Assembly (NCBI RefSeq): GCF_001549985.1
Contig: NZ_LROZ01000001.1
Coordinates: 558,001 to 622,000 of the forward strand
Direction of reading: 5' to 3'
Origin: Myroides odoratus
GTDB taxonomy: Bacteria > Bacteroidota > Bacteroidia > Flavobacteriales > Flavobacteriaceae
Length of the DNA: 64,000 bases
Made by a program: the position numbers and the translations under genes. The notes below the pieces were generated by a model. It was not told the DNA's origin. It saw nothing but the letters and a program-made list of their open reading frames with translations, and did not search any database. Shown here one piece after another: positions 17,101 to 25,084 of this stretch (the first letter of the stretch is position 1; every line of letters starts with the position of its first letter).

Positions 17101-18286
17101 CTTTTAACTCTTTTTCATTTTTCTTCAACATAAAATCCAACAGCTGCGCATTGACGGGTGTAAGTGGTTCATCCAATCCTTCAATCGGGTCCAAATCCTC
17201 CAACGCCCTCGCTTCATTTCTAGTAAGAATACCTGCATAAACCAATTGGGTTAAATAATTCTTACGCGCTTCAGAATCTCCTCTTAGCAGAACCTTTTCA
17301 TTTAGCTTTACATAAAAGGTTTCAGAATCTTCTCTAGTAAACATTTTCCGATTAAGCTCCAATTCAATTCTACCAATCCAAGGGATTAAAGAATCCTGAA
17401 CGTGTTCAATAGACTGAGCCTGTATGTTCGAATAATTTGCGTTAGTAAGATCCTTTAGCTTATGAGGCGCAATGTTTAACCATCTAGCAATTTCGATAAC
17501 TGCATTTTTATTCGTCTCTAAAAATTGAGCCTCAGCAGGAGTAACACTAATAGCTTTGTATTTCAACCCTTCATCAAGAACAGGTACTTTAAACTTATTC
17601 TTCTCAGACATCTTTTTAGTAAATCCTTCTGAGATAAGTTTTTTAGCGTCATTTTGAACTTGCTTATCGCTCTCAATAACTCCATATCCTAAACCACGAT
17701 CAGAATAAATGTCAGAAGCATATTGTTGAGCATCTAAATTCACTCCTAAATTATGTGCTGCATAACGAATTACTGAAACTCCTAAAATACCATCCAATGA
17801 AAACGCTTTAAAATGCAACACTTGCTTTGACAAATACGCTTTTCCTTTAATAAAATAGAAAAGCTTGTCACCCTCACGCTTCACCCATACATCTGCATTA
17901 TTTTGGATGACTAAGCTTTCTTCCACCCCCATATTGTTCCGATTCACTAATACAAAACAATTCCCTTTCAAAATCACCAACACAATTACTAACTTCCAAA
18001 AATCAAAAGCCGACATCATTTCGTTAGGTTCTGTGGAGATAAGATAATTCAATGGATGCTCGACATATTTTTTACGCGAATCACCTTCTTTTATGTATAC
18101 ATTCTTAGGAAGCTTTGCAATGTCATTGGATAACTGGTCCACTCCATTATAGAAAGCCGCAAGTGTTAATGCCGACTGTGCAGTGGCAACTGTTTTATTA
18201 CCCGAAAAAAACGGAAGAAAATCCATAAAGCTCGAAGAACTCGAACTTTCTAAAGGTCTAAAAACTTTGTCTAACAATCCACTCAT
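17093..18286 (-). CDS. Portal protein, HK97 family
   Basis: 397 residues. Conserved portal blocks include FYNGVDQLSNDIAKLPKNVY, EPNEMMSAFDFWKLVI, and the C-terminal NYSNIQAQSIEHVQDSLIPW. It forms the dodecameric vertex channel for DNA entry and exit. Unusually, it is separated from large terminase by a rightward lipoprotein gene and two small leftward genes. Confidence 0.92.
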   Translation of the reverse strand: MSGLLDKVFRPLESSSSSSFMDFLPFFSGNKTVATAQSALTLAAFYNGVDQLSNDIAKLPKNVYIKEGDSRKKYVEHPLNYLISTEPNEMMSAFDFWKLVIVLVILKGNCFVLVNRNNMGVEESLVIQNNADVWVKREGDKLFYFIKGKAYLSKQVLHFKAFSLDGILGVSVIRYAAHNLGVNLDAQQYASDIYSDRGLGYGVIESDKQVQNDAKKLISEGFTKKMSEKNKFKVPVLDEGLKYKAISVTPAEAQFLETNKNAVIEIARWLNIAPHKLKDLTNANYSNIQAQSIEHVQDSLIPWIGRIELELNRKMFTREDSETFYVKLNEKVLLRGDSEARKNYLTQLVYAGILTRNEARALEDLDPIEGLDEPLTPVNAQLLDFMLKKNEKELKDE

Positions 18287-18329
18287 TATCTTATCATTTG
18301 ATGATCACATGAGCAAACTTAGACACTAA

Positions 18330-18344
18330 AACCTTGACAAGGTT
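18330..18344. promoter_or_regulatory. 15-bp palindrome sharing the repressor operator core
   Basis: AACCTTGACAAGGTT is a perfect odd-centred palindrome. Its CTTGnCAAG core is the centre of the operator at 27994-28010. It lies between the portal start (leftward) and the lipoprotein promoter (rightward), where a regulator could control either. Only nine bases are shared, so this is a candidate. Confidence 0.4.
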
Positions 18345-18378
18345 GTAACAATGTTACCTTTTTTAAGTATTTTCTATG

Positions 18379-18386
18379 TACTTTTG
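18379..18386 (+). promoter_or_regulatory. Bacteroidota -7 promoter box for the lipoprotein gene
   Basis: TACTTTTG fits the TAnnTTTG consensus of the Bacteroidota housekeeping sigma factor and lies 38 bases before the start codon. No clear -33 TTG is seen. The same 8-mer is used at 27982 and 45082. Confidence 0.5.
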
Positions 18387-18423
18387 ACTTAATATTAAAA
18401 ACCATCTAAATCACTGATATCAA

Positions 18424-18879
18424 ATGAACAAAATTGTATATTACTTATTATACTTCCTTATAGTTTTCTTTTTTTTAGGATGTACGTCAGATGACAATAA
18501 AAACAATGAATTAGATTATAATCTTCAAAATTCAAGCTGGACACAAGATAACCAAGTAACTATACTAGACTTCAATTACAATATTTTAGAAACTATAGAA
18601 ATAAGTACAAACTGCCGAAGTAGCTATGATTTTTTTAATAATGGTGATGGTTTAGAAAGCTTAGCTACAGTAATTAAAAATCATCCCGACACAGATTGTA
18701 AAATACAAATAAGTGAAATATCTTACTTTACAAAAAAAAAGGAATTAGTTATAAGAAAAGGAACAGAACAGATAGTTTATAAAATAGAAAACCTATCAGA
18801 TAACACTCTTGAATTAAGCAGAGGATATGATGTAGATAAACTAATAAAATACACATTCATAAAAAAAACCAGTAAGTAA
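18424..18879 (+). CDS. Lipoprotein cargo gene inside the head module
   Basis: 151 residues with a signal ending in a lipobox (FFFLGC) followed by an acidic Asp/Asn-rich linker. The mature part is beta-like (SSWTQDNQVTILDF, then CKIQISEISYF), reminiscent of the small lipocalin-like lipoproteins common in flavobacteria. It is transcribed opposite to the surrounding phage genes from its own promoter and ends at a shared terminator, the signature of a moron gene expressed in the lysogen. Function unknown. Confidence 0.75.
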   Translation: MNKIVYYLLYFLIVFFFLGCTSDDNKNNELDYNLQNSSWTQDNQVTILDFNYNILETIEISTNCRSSYDFFNNGDGLESLATVIKNHPDTDCKIQISEISYFTKKKELVIRKGTEQIVYKIENLSDNTLELSRGYDVDKLIKYTFIKKTSK

Positions 18880-18897
18880 ATGCTTACTGGTTTTTTA
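18863..18897. terminator. Bidirectional terminator
   Basis: AACCAGTAAG pairs with CTTACTGGTT around a short loop, with A runs on the left and T runs on the right. It serves the rightward lipoprotein gene and overlaps the end of the leftward 18884-19072 gene. Confidence 0.85.
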
Positions 18898-19072
18898 ATT
18901 TTAGATAAAATATTCTACTGAATAAAAGAAACTCAAAAAGAATGAATATATATATTATTACTTGACGGATAATGTATTTTTGAATAAATTCAATATCTAA
19001 AAAAACTGTTGTTGTTAACATCACAACAATTGCGCATAAAACAAGCACTATAAAACTTATAAATCTTTTCAT
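18884..19072 (-). CDS. Small two-helix membrane protein
   Basis: 62 residues with two hydrophobic segments (about 4-25 and 35-57) separated by a short polar turn. It starts one base after the stop of the gene at 19074-19319, so it belongs to the packaging operon. Holin-like in size, but a holin is already present at 2082-2612. Function unknown. Confidence 0.6.
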   Translation of the reverse strand: MKRFISFIVLVLCAIVVMLTTTVFLDIEFIQKYIIRQVIIYIFILFEFLLFSRIFYLKLKNQ

Positions 19073-19073
19073 A

Positions 19074-19319
19074 TCATCTTTTTCTATTAGTTGTTATTCT
19101 AAACGAATCATAATCCGAATATCGATAACAACCAAAATATTTTTTATATAAATCGTTTACATATTTAAAAGCCTCTCTTCTATTCCTAAAATAACTTATC
19201 TGTGTAAAGTAATAACTATAGAACCCTTCAGTCGAAGCAATCTTTTTCATCAATTCATTTTCTTTTTTTAGCCGTTCATTTTCTGCCTGAACCGCTAAAT
19301 GATGTTGTGTTATCGTCAT
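19074..19319 (-). CDS. Small phage protein with N-terminal coiled coil
   Basis: 81 residues. The N-terminal helix (ENERLKKENELMKKIAS) is followed by an aromatic-rich segment (YFRNRREAFKYVNDLYKKYFG). I have seen proteins of this layout near terminase genes in flavobacterial prophages, but they have no known role. Sits 15 bases after terL. Confidence 0.65.
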   Translation of the reverse strand: MTITQHHLAVQAENERLKKENELMKKIASTEGFYSYYFTQISYFRNRREAFKYVNDLYKKYFGCYRYSDYDSFRITTNRKR

Positions 19320-19334
19320 AATTCATCGTATTGG

Positions 19335-21050
19335 TTAAATATAAACTTCAGCTCCAGGCTTGCTGTATTTACCTCCTTCATCTCCCTCAACCGACATAGA
19401 TCCGCCCAGTGCCATAATAATTGCAATAATTCCATCAATTCGCTTTCCTCCTTTATTGGATTGCCCTTTGTGAACCTTGATATTATCGTTCGCATCGCGA
19501 TAAATAACACAACCGGAAAGCATCCATTGCAAAATCGGATTACCATCATGTTTTATCTTTCCTTCATAGGTCAACTTTTCAAACTGCTTGGTTGGAAAGG
19601 AGATTACTCCTATTGCCTGACTAAAGAAACTTACCTCCATGCCTTCTTCTGTAAGTTCCTGCGCCATCTGTTCACAGTTCCATTTGTCCGCTTCAATTCG
19701 ATTTACATTCAATTCTTTATAGGTTGAGCGAATCGTGTCCTTCACATATTCATAATCTACCACGTTACCAGGGGTTGCAATTAGATATCCCGCATCCACC
19801 CAATACTGATAAGGTACTCGATCCTCTTTACTTCGATGCTCAATTGTATCTTTCGGACAAAAGAAGTAAGGCTTCACAAATCGGTTCATTTCTTCGTCCG
19901 GTTCTGACACTGCTAAGTAGCAAGTAATATCCGTTGTTGTCGAAAGGTCAAGCGCTCCAAAAGAACCGAATTGTGTAAACTTATCCATCGGAATTTCATC
20001 TACTTTATTAGCCATCCATATTTCATTGGGAATCCATATCGTTGGAGCATCCACCCACATGTTTAAATGTTTCGTTTTAAAGTTTGGAATCTTACTGGGT
20101 TGGTTCCGCGCCTTGATGTATTCTTTTTGAATGTTATCAATATCCAAACCAAATCCTAAAAGCGGATTAGCTTTAAACCAGCTGTCTTCATTTTCCCAAT
20201 CATCACCTTCGTCTAAATCATGAATCATAATCCACAAGTGATCGTCTTGATTCCTTCCTTCCAGCACTTCTGTAACTGATTCTTCATATCGCTTACAAGC
20301 GCTCATTAAGTTTACACCCGCTGTTGTAATATGATAAGTAATTGGCTGCTTTCTGGATACTGAACTTGATTCCAAATTTTCTTTAACCGTATCGTCTTTA
20401 TGTGCGTGATATTCATCAATGATAGCCACGTGAGCGTTGATTCCATCCTGCGTCTTAGAATCCCCTCCAAGTGGCATCATAACTGATTGAGTTCGTCCAA
20501 ACTTGATTTCCTTTTGAAAACATTGGAATCCCATATTTCGAAGGTTAGGATTTGAAACTGGAGAATCAATAAACATCTTAGCTTGATTCCAACAGATTTT
20601 CGCTTGTTCTTCTTTGGTCGCCCCAACGTAGATTTGCGCCCCCATCTCGACATCAAACGACATACAGAACAAAGCAAGCCCAGCCATTTCTGCGGTTTTT
20701 CCGTTTTTCTTGGCACGTTTATCATATACGGTATTAAATCGACGTACTCCCGTCTCTTTGTTAATCCATCCGAAAATATTGTAAATGGTAAATGCTTGGA
20801 AAGGAGCTAAAAAGAATCGTTGGCCCGCCATCTTTCCGGTTGTATGATTTAGAAAATTAGGAAAGAAATTAACGGCTCGCATTCCCTTATCATGATCAAT
20901 TGCAAATCCTTTTATATCTGCTTCTTCAATGAACTTATAAAACCGCTCAACTGCGAGCTGTATTTTCTTTCCTGTTTTCAGCTTTCCACTCCTCACCATT
21001 TGAGCATATTGAAAAGCCGGTGAGGAAAGCATTTCTTTTGTTAGTTTCAT
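19335..21050 (-). CDS. terL: Terminase large subunit
   Basis: 571 residues. The ATPase domain has a Walker A-like AKKNGKTAE (about residue 115) and a Walker B VAIIDEYHAH (about 210). The nuclease domain begins at GSFGALDLSTTTDIT (about 370), whose aspartate would bind metal. The layout matches HK97/lambdoid TerL (PF03354-like), the packaging motor that also cuts concatemers. It follows the methyltransferase gene by two bases. Confidence 0.95.
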   Translation of the reverse strand: MKLTKEMLSSPAFQYAQMVRSGKLKTGKKIQLAVERFYKFIEEADIKGFAIDHDKGMRAVNFFPNFLNHTTGKMAGQRFFLAPFQAFTIYNIFGWINKETGVRRFNTVYDKRAKKNGKTAEMAGLALFCMSFDVEMGAQIYVGATKEEQAKICWNQAKMFIDSPVSNPNLRNMGFQCFQKEIKFGRTQSVMMPLGGDSKTQDGINAHVAIIDEYHAHKDDTVKENLESSSVSRKQPITYHITTAGVNLMSACKRYEESVTEVLEGRNQDDHLWIMIHDLDEGDDWENEDSWFKANPLLGFGLDIDNIQKEYIKARNQPSKIPNFKTKHLNMWVDAPTIWIPNEIWMANKVDEIPMDKFTQFGSFGALDLSTTTDITCYLAVSEPDEEMNRFVKPYFFCPKDTIEHRSKEDRVPYQYWVDAGYLIATPGNVVDYEYVKDTIRSTYKELNVNRIEADKWNCEQMAQELTEEGMEVSFFSQAIGVISFPTKQFEKLTYEGKIKHDGNPILQWMLSGCVIYRDANDNIKVHKGQSNKGGKRIDGIIAIIMALGGSMSVEGDEGGKYSKPGAEVYI

Positions 21051-21052
21051 AA

Positions 21053-21739
21053 TTAAAATATTTTTAGCTGAGATATATGATCGCTAATTCTTTTACACGA
21101 AGCATCAAAATAATCAACATCAATTTCACAAGCTAATAACTCAAAACCATAATCATGACAAGCAATTGCTATACTGCCACTTCCTAAATGAGTATCTAAT
21201 ATTTTATCTCCTTGTTTTGCATACTTATCTAAAAGCCATTTATAAAGCTCAACTGGTTTTTGTGCAGGATGAATTTTTGCATAAACTTTTGCTAATTGAT
21301 AGTTATTAGCTACTTTATTACATGAGCTAGCAAAAGTCTTTCTGTAAATCATTGCTTGACCTTTTTGAAACGACGTAAAAGCTAGTTCATACATTGAAAA
21401 TGAAACTCCTTCAGGTTGCCCTTTATCCCACACAACCCAATTTTTAGCAGCAGGTAAGTGTTCTACAAAATAATTAGCTCCCCATATAATTTGATTTTTG
21501 GACACTCTAAACAACTCTTCAAAATATTCTTTTCCTGCTGGTTTAGAATCCCAATCCTTTTTTTTATAATTTGTAATTCTTCCTTGACCTTTTTTTTGAC
21601 CTAAGCTTCCATTCCGATTGGCAATATTTATCCCGTATTCTGGATCAACAATAGCTAAATCAAAGTATTTATCAGGATAACGTTTCATTAATTCCATATT
21701 ATCCTCATGTAAAATCTCAATATTATCTGTTAGCTTCAT
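21053..21739 (-). CDS. DNA adenine N6-methyltransferase (site-specific)
   Basis: 228 residues. Catalytic motif IV reads DPEYGIN, a variant of DPPY, at about residue 32, and the AdoMet-binding motif I is LDTHLGSGSIAIAC near residue 185. Motif IV before motif I defines the beta group of amino-methyltransferases. Phage-borne enzymes of this type usually protect DNA from host restriction or mark it. Its place between the two terminase genes is notable. The target sequence cannot be read from the gene. Confidence 0.85.
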   Translation of the reverse strand: MKLTDNIEILHEDNMELMKRYPDKYFDLAIVDPEYGINIANRNGSLGQKKGQGRITNYKKKDWDSKPAGKEYFEELFRVSKNQIIWGANYFVEHLPAAKNWVVWDKGQPEGVSFSMYELAFTSFQKGQAMIYRKTFASSCNKVANNYQLAKVYAKIHPAQKPVELYKWLLDKYAKQGDKILDTHLGSGSIAIACHDYGFELLACEIDVDYFDASCKRISDHISQLKIF

Positions 21740-21741
21740 TA

Positions 21742-22236
21742 TTAACTATATTTCTGATTTAAAAAACCCGTAAACAAATCACCTTGTCCAGGATCTCCTT
21801 TAGGCACATCCACCAATTTATTTCTATCCTTAAATGAAAATCCAAAATGCTTTGAAAGCTCATCCATATCTTTGATCATCTTTTCTCGAATGGTCACATA
21901 GCCACTCACATTTGTAGCTCCGGTTGCAAAGGTTTGAATCAAGCCACCATGAAAACCTCTTGAATTGATTTCTGCTTCCGCTTGAATGTAATAATCAATC
22001 GTAGTTGCCAATCGATGCAAATGCACTAAATCAGGCTTAGTCAATTTTTTAGAACCAATCAATTGCTCTCCAAAATATTTATACCAAAACTTCTGGTCCT
22101 TTGTTAATTCAAACTTTGCCATTGGTGCAGGAAGTTTATCCAAGACATCATAAAGCTGTTGATTCTTTCCTGTGGTAGTTGCGTTTTCCCATTCTACAAT
22201 TTCACCACTCATATTAAAAAGTTTATTCTCTTTCAT
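21742..22236 (-). CDS. terS: Terminase small subunit, P27 family
   Basis: 164 residues. The helical core (LTKDQKFWYKYFGEQLIGS, then TKPDLVHLHRLATTIDYYI) and the C-terminal YVTIREKMIKDMDELSKHFGF match the P27 small terminases, which recognise the packaging site. It lies between HNH nuclease and methyltransferase genes, with a 108-base gap upstream that could hold the cos site. Confidence 0.85.
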   Translation of the reverse strand: MKENKLFNMSGEIVEWENATTTGKNQQLYDVLDKLPAPMAKFELTKDQKFWYKYFGEQLIGSKKLTKPDLVHLHRLATTIDYYIQAEAEINSRGFHGGLIQTFATGATNVSGYVTIREKMIKDMDELSKHFGFSFKDRNKLVDVPKGDPGQGDLFTGFLNQKYS

Positions 22237-22344
22237 TCTTGTAAAATATTAGTTATCAATTACTCATACCCCCCTCCCCTAAATTCATTGTGAGTAAAAA
22301 TGTGACTAACATGCGATGTACAGGGAGCATATTCTCGGGAGATT
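22237..22344. other. Candidate cos / packaging site
   Basis: A 108-base non-coding gap between HNH and TerS genes, containing a C-rich run (ACCCCCCTCCCC, 22267-22278) unlike the AT-rich surroundings. In HK97-like cos phages the HNH protein acts with terminase and cos lies beside these genes. Nothing else explains this gap, but no cut site can be proven from sequence. Confidence 0.35.
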
Positions 22345-22656
22345 TTACCCCATATCCCCATGCGATTCGCGAGCGGATTTTTTATTGTGACAGCTCGCGC
22401 ACATCGGTTGAAGGTTACCTTCACTCAGTCGTTCACCTCCTTGGTTGATCGGCTGGATGTGATCTGCTACAGTTGCAGGAGTAACCAAGCCTTCACTCTT
22501 ACACTCCACGCACAACGGATTCGCATCTAAGAACGATCGCCTCAACTTGCGCCAAGCTCTCGAGTTATAGAACTCTGAGTTGCTTCTTACATTTCGTTCA
22601 AACGGCTTGCGCTCTACTACCCAAGGACGTTTAATACTATCTATTCTCTTTGCCAT
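22345..22656 (-). CDS. HNH endonuclease (packaging-associated)
   Basis: 103 residues. The zinc ligands CVEC and CASC flank the HNH core (VADHIQPINQGGERLSEGNLQ, with catalytic His in ADHI and Asn in GNLQ), and the last residues include HNKK. In HK97-like phages the HNH protein beside the terminase genes is needed for DNA packaging. Four bases downstream of the 22660-22878 gene. Confidence 0.9.
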   Translation of the reverse strand: MAKRIDSIKRPWVVERKPFERNVRSNSEFYNSRAWRKLRRSFLDANPLCVECKSEGLVTPATVADHIQPINQGGERLSEGNLQPMCASCHNKKSARESHGDMG

Positions 22657-22659
22657 ACT

Positions 22660-22878
22660 TTACTCACAATTTAATCTCTTTCGATACTCACATCTACTAC
22701 ACCAGGCAGGTAAATCATACTCCTGTCCTTTCTCTATACACTTAACTCTTTCAGTTTCTTTTCTCTCAAACGTTTTAGGATTAAACCAATACGTAATCTC
22801 TTTGTATGTGTATGAATAGAATCGATTACTTCTGTAATAAAAACTATCTACACTTTCTATTTGCCATTCTCCTTCCAT
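22660..22878 (-). CDS. Small cysteine-containing phage protein
   Basis: 72 residues, aromatic-rich, with a C-terminal cysteine group (CIEKGQEYDLPAWCSRCEYR) that could bind zinc. Its start lies five bases after a 32-bp hairpin repeat shared with the upstream gene. No family recognised. Confidence 0.65.
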   Translation of the reverse strand: MEGEWQIESVDSFYYRSNRFYSYTYKEITYWFNPKTFERKETERVKCIEKGQEYDLPAWCSRCEYRKRLNCE

Positions 22879-22882
22879 TTCA

Positions 22883-22914
22883 ATAAACCACTTACAAATT
22901 CAAGTGGGAAGTTT
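22883..22914. repeat. 32-bp hairpin-forming leader repeat, copy 1
   Basis: Identical to 23133-23164. On the minus strand it reads CCCACTTGAATTTGTAAGTGG at its core (CCACTT pairs with AAGTGG). It lies immediately upstream of the 22660-22878 start codon. Confidence 0.8.
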
Positions 22915-22924
22915 TAAAATGTTT

Positions 22925-23134
22925 TTAACTGTCTTTGTGTTTAATAATTAAATTATCATTTTCATCATATGACCAACAATCAGGACAAAAATGATCGCCT
23001 TTATACTTAATCCAATCATTTTCAATCGCTCCTTCTTTAGCTAATTCCTCATCAGTGTACACTGTGATTAAATCTTCTCCGCAGTTATCACATGAAACTG
23101 CATACATTTCTACTTTTTCAATTGACATAATCAT
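22925..23134 (-). CDS. Small zinc-ribbon protein
   Basis: 69 residues with two CxxC knuckles (CDNCGED near residue 15 and CPDCWSY near residue 50), a single zinc ribbon. Start is ATG at 23134 or two codons later at 23128; the first overlaps the 32-bp leader repeat by two bases. Likely a DNA- or protein-binding accessory factor, but unassigned. Confidence 0.7.
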   Translation of the reverse strand: MIMSIEKVEMYAVSCDNCGEDLITVYTDEELAKEGAIENDWIKYKGDHFCPDCWSYDENDNLIIKHKDS

Positions 23135-23164
23135 AAACCACTTACAAATTCAAGTGGGAAGTTT
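23133..23164. repeat. 32-bp hairpin-forming leader repeat, copy 2
   Basis: Perfect copy of 22883-22914, placed just before (and touching) the start codon of the zinc-ribbon gene on the minus strand. The inner six-base stem would sit near the ribosome-binding region of the mRNA. Confidence 0.8.
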
Positions 23165-23277
23165 CATATTAACATTATTTACATTTAAACTGTACATCTG
23201 GTTAATAATCAATATTTTATTTTTTGTTTTAATTAACATTTACTATTTTAACACTAACCAATTTTAAATTATTTATT

Positions 23278-23556
23278 ATGAAAAAATTAATTTTATGTGC
23301 ATTTGCACTTGTTGTTGTTAGCGGTAGTGCATTTGCATCTAATGGAGAACCTGTTGAGAAAGAAGTATTAGAACAAGACAAGCCTTGTAAATTCAAACTT
23401 AGAGCGTATCATCCTGACACTGAAGAAGAAATCGCTTCTGAAATCTACACAGGTCGTGAAGGAAAAGATGACTGTTTTAGGAAAGGTTTGATAGAGCAAG
23501 AAAAATGGGCAGAAAAATATCCTGAAGCCAATATTAGTATGGAAATTTTGAAATAA
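23278..23556 (+). CDS. Small secreted protein, cargo gene
   Basis: 92 residues with a Sec signal peptide ending in SGSAFA, so it is exported. The mature part is about 70 residues, acidic, with two cysteines (CKFKLRAYH and DDCFRKG) that could form a disulfide. It faces opposite to the neighbouring lytic genes and has a terminator of its own, so it is likely expressed in the lysogen. Unknown function. Confidence 0.7.
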   Translation: MKKLILCAFALVVVSGSAFASNGEPVEKEVLEQDKPCKFKLRAYHPDTEEEIASEIYTGREGKDDCFRKGLIEQEKWAEKYPEANISMEILK

Positions 23557-23565
23557 ATCCACTGT

Positions 23566-23601
23566 AAGGTCTTAAGAGATTATATTCTTAAGGCCTTCTT
23601 T
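23566..23601. terminator. Bidirectional terminator between cargo gene and dnaB
   Basis: AAGGTCTTAAG pairs with CTTAAGGCCTT (one G-T type mismatch) over a 10-base loop, followed by a T-rich tail. It lies between two converging genes. Confidence 0.7.
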
Positions 23602-23606
23602 TATTC

Positions 23607-25082
23607 TTAAAACGGCGTATCATCGCCTCCAAAAGCCTCTGCTGCACTAACCGTCGGAACATAAGCTTTCGCATTACTATACACATTCACTTCCTGCTGA
23701 TTACTTCCATTCTCGTTACTATCTGTTGGATCAATAAACTTTGTCTTATCACCAATCCATTTCAAGAATGTAGTTCCAACAGACCCAGCGCGATACTTAG
23801 CAAATATGATTTCTGTATCAGCTCCTTGCCTAGTCATTTCATCATACTCAGGGTTACCATTAATCTCGATGTTGTAGTATCCTGGTCGATAGATAAACTC
23901 AACAATATCCGCATCTTGTTCAATGGACCCCGACTCTCTAAGGTCAGACAACAACGGACGTTTAGAACCGCCTCGCGTTTCAACTGCTCTAGACAACTGC
24001 GACATCACGATGATAGGAATATCCAACTCTTTTGCCAAGAGTTTCAATCGACGACTCACCGAACTAACCTCATTTTCTCGGTTGTTCCCTTTAGTTTTAT
24101 CACTTACTAATTGCAAATAATCAATTACCAAAAGCTTGATATCATGCCTACGCTTCCAGCTTCTTGCCTCTACAATGATGTCCGAGATATCATCCACACC
24201 CGAATCCTTCATTACGATTTGATACTTAGCCATTCGGCCTGAGTGCATCATAAACGTTTGAAAGTATTCGGGCTTATCAAACCCTGTCTTCAACAATTGT
24301 CCTAGATGAAAATTAGAATCAATCGACATCATACGACCAGTCAAATGCAATACGGGCATTTCCAAAGAGATTACACCGACTGCATTACCAACCTTAGCAT
24401 TTTCAATAACCGTTTTTAAAGCCTTGGCTGTTTTCCCCATACCAGGACGCGCAGCAACAATTACTAAATCTCCATTTTGATAACCGGATGTATACGCATC
24501 AATTCGCTTAAACCCTGTTGGAACTCCAGTTACTTTACTCTCACCCGTGCTTTTAGAAATGAACTCCAATCGCTTTGCTAGGTCCTGTAAAGATTCTGCG
24601 ATAGTAACACTCGAACGCCCCGTTGTGATTAACTCGGTAACGGTATCAAACTCTTTGTTCCAACGCGCAAGTAAATCAAACACATCAACACTCTCATCCA
24701 TTGCAGCTGCACTAATACTAGCATTAAAACTCACAATCATTCGACGAAGTTTATACTGCAAAAGAATTCGAGAGTGATATTCGATGTGCGCACCAGAAAC
24801 GCTCTTTTGAACAAGCTCCACAACCAATCCTTCAGCAGCAACTCCATTCGCTCTCAACTTCTGTGAAACGCTAATCATATCAACCGGTTGAGAACTTGAA
24901 TACAATTCTTGAACCGCTTCAAAGATTTGCATATGCTCCGGAACATAAAACACAGAAGAATCTTTGATCACTTGCATTGCTTCATCAAGCGCTTGCTTAC
25001 TATTGATCATTCCTCCCAATACTGCTTCTTCAGTATCTTTTGAATGCGGAGGAACTAATCCTTTTGAAATTGTTTGACTCAT
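23607..25082 (-). CDS. dnaB: Replicative DNA helicase, DnaB type
   Basis: 491 residues. The N-terminal helical domain (SKDTEEAVLGGMINSKQALD) is followed by a RecA-like domain with Walker A ARPGMGKTA (about residue 210), Walker B LLVIDYLQL (about 318), and MSQLSRAVETR plus SDLRESGSIEQDADIV. This is a complete phage-encoded hexameric helicase. It follows the initiator gene by two bases, so origin recognition and helicase are co-transcribed. No primase is seen, so the host primase is probably used. Confidence 0.95.
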   Translation of the reverse strand: MSQTISKGLVPPHSKDTEEAVLGGMINSKQALDEAMQVIKDSSVFYVPEHMQIFEAVQELYSSSQPVDMISVSQKLRANGVAAEGLVVELVQKSVSGAHIEYHSRILLQYKLRRMIVSFNASISAAAMDESVDVFDLLARWNKEFDTVTELITTGRSSVTIAESLQDLAKRLEFISKSTGESKVTGVPTGFKRIDAYTSGYQNGDLVIVAARPGMGKTAKALKTVIENAKVGNAVGVISLEMPVLHLTGRMMSIDSNFHLGQLLKTGFDKPEYFQTFMMHSGRMAKYQIVMKDSGVDDISDIIVEARSWKRRHDIKLLVIDYLQLVSDKTKGNNRENEVSSVSRRLKLLAKELDIPIIVMSQLSRAVETRGGSKRPLLSDLRESGSIEQDADIVEFIYRPGYYNIEINGNPEYDEMTRQGADTEIIFAKYRAGSVGTTFLKWIGDKTKFIDPTDSNENGSNQQEVNVYSNAKAYVPTVSAAEAFGGDDTPF

Positions 25083-25084
25083 GA

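Noticed and set aside
22883..23164. CRISPR array
   Set aside because: Only two repeat copies, 250 bp apart with a gene between them, and no Cas genes; leader hairpins fit better.
23055..23267. 70-codon rightward frame antisense to the zinc-ribbon gene
   Set aside because: Runs opposite to a better gene and over the 32-bp repeat; composition is only that of AT-rich DNA read as hydrophobic codons.
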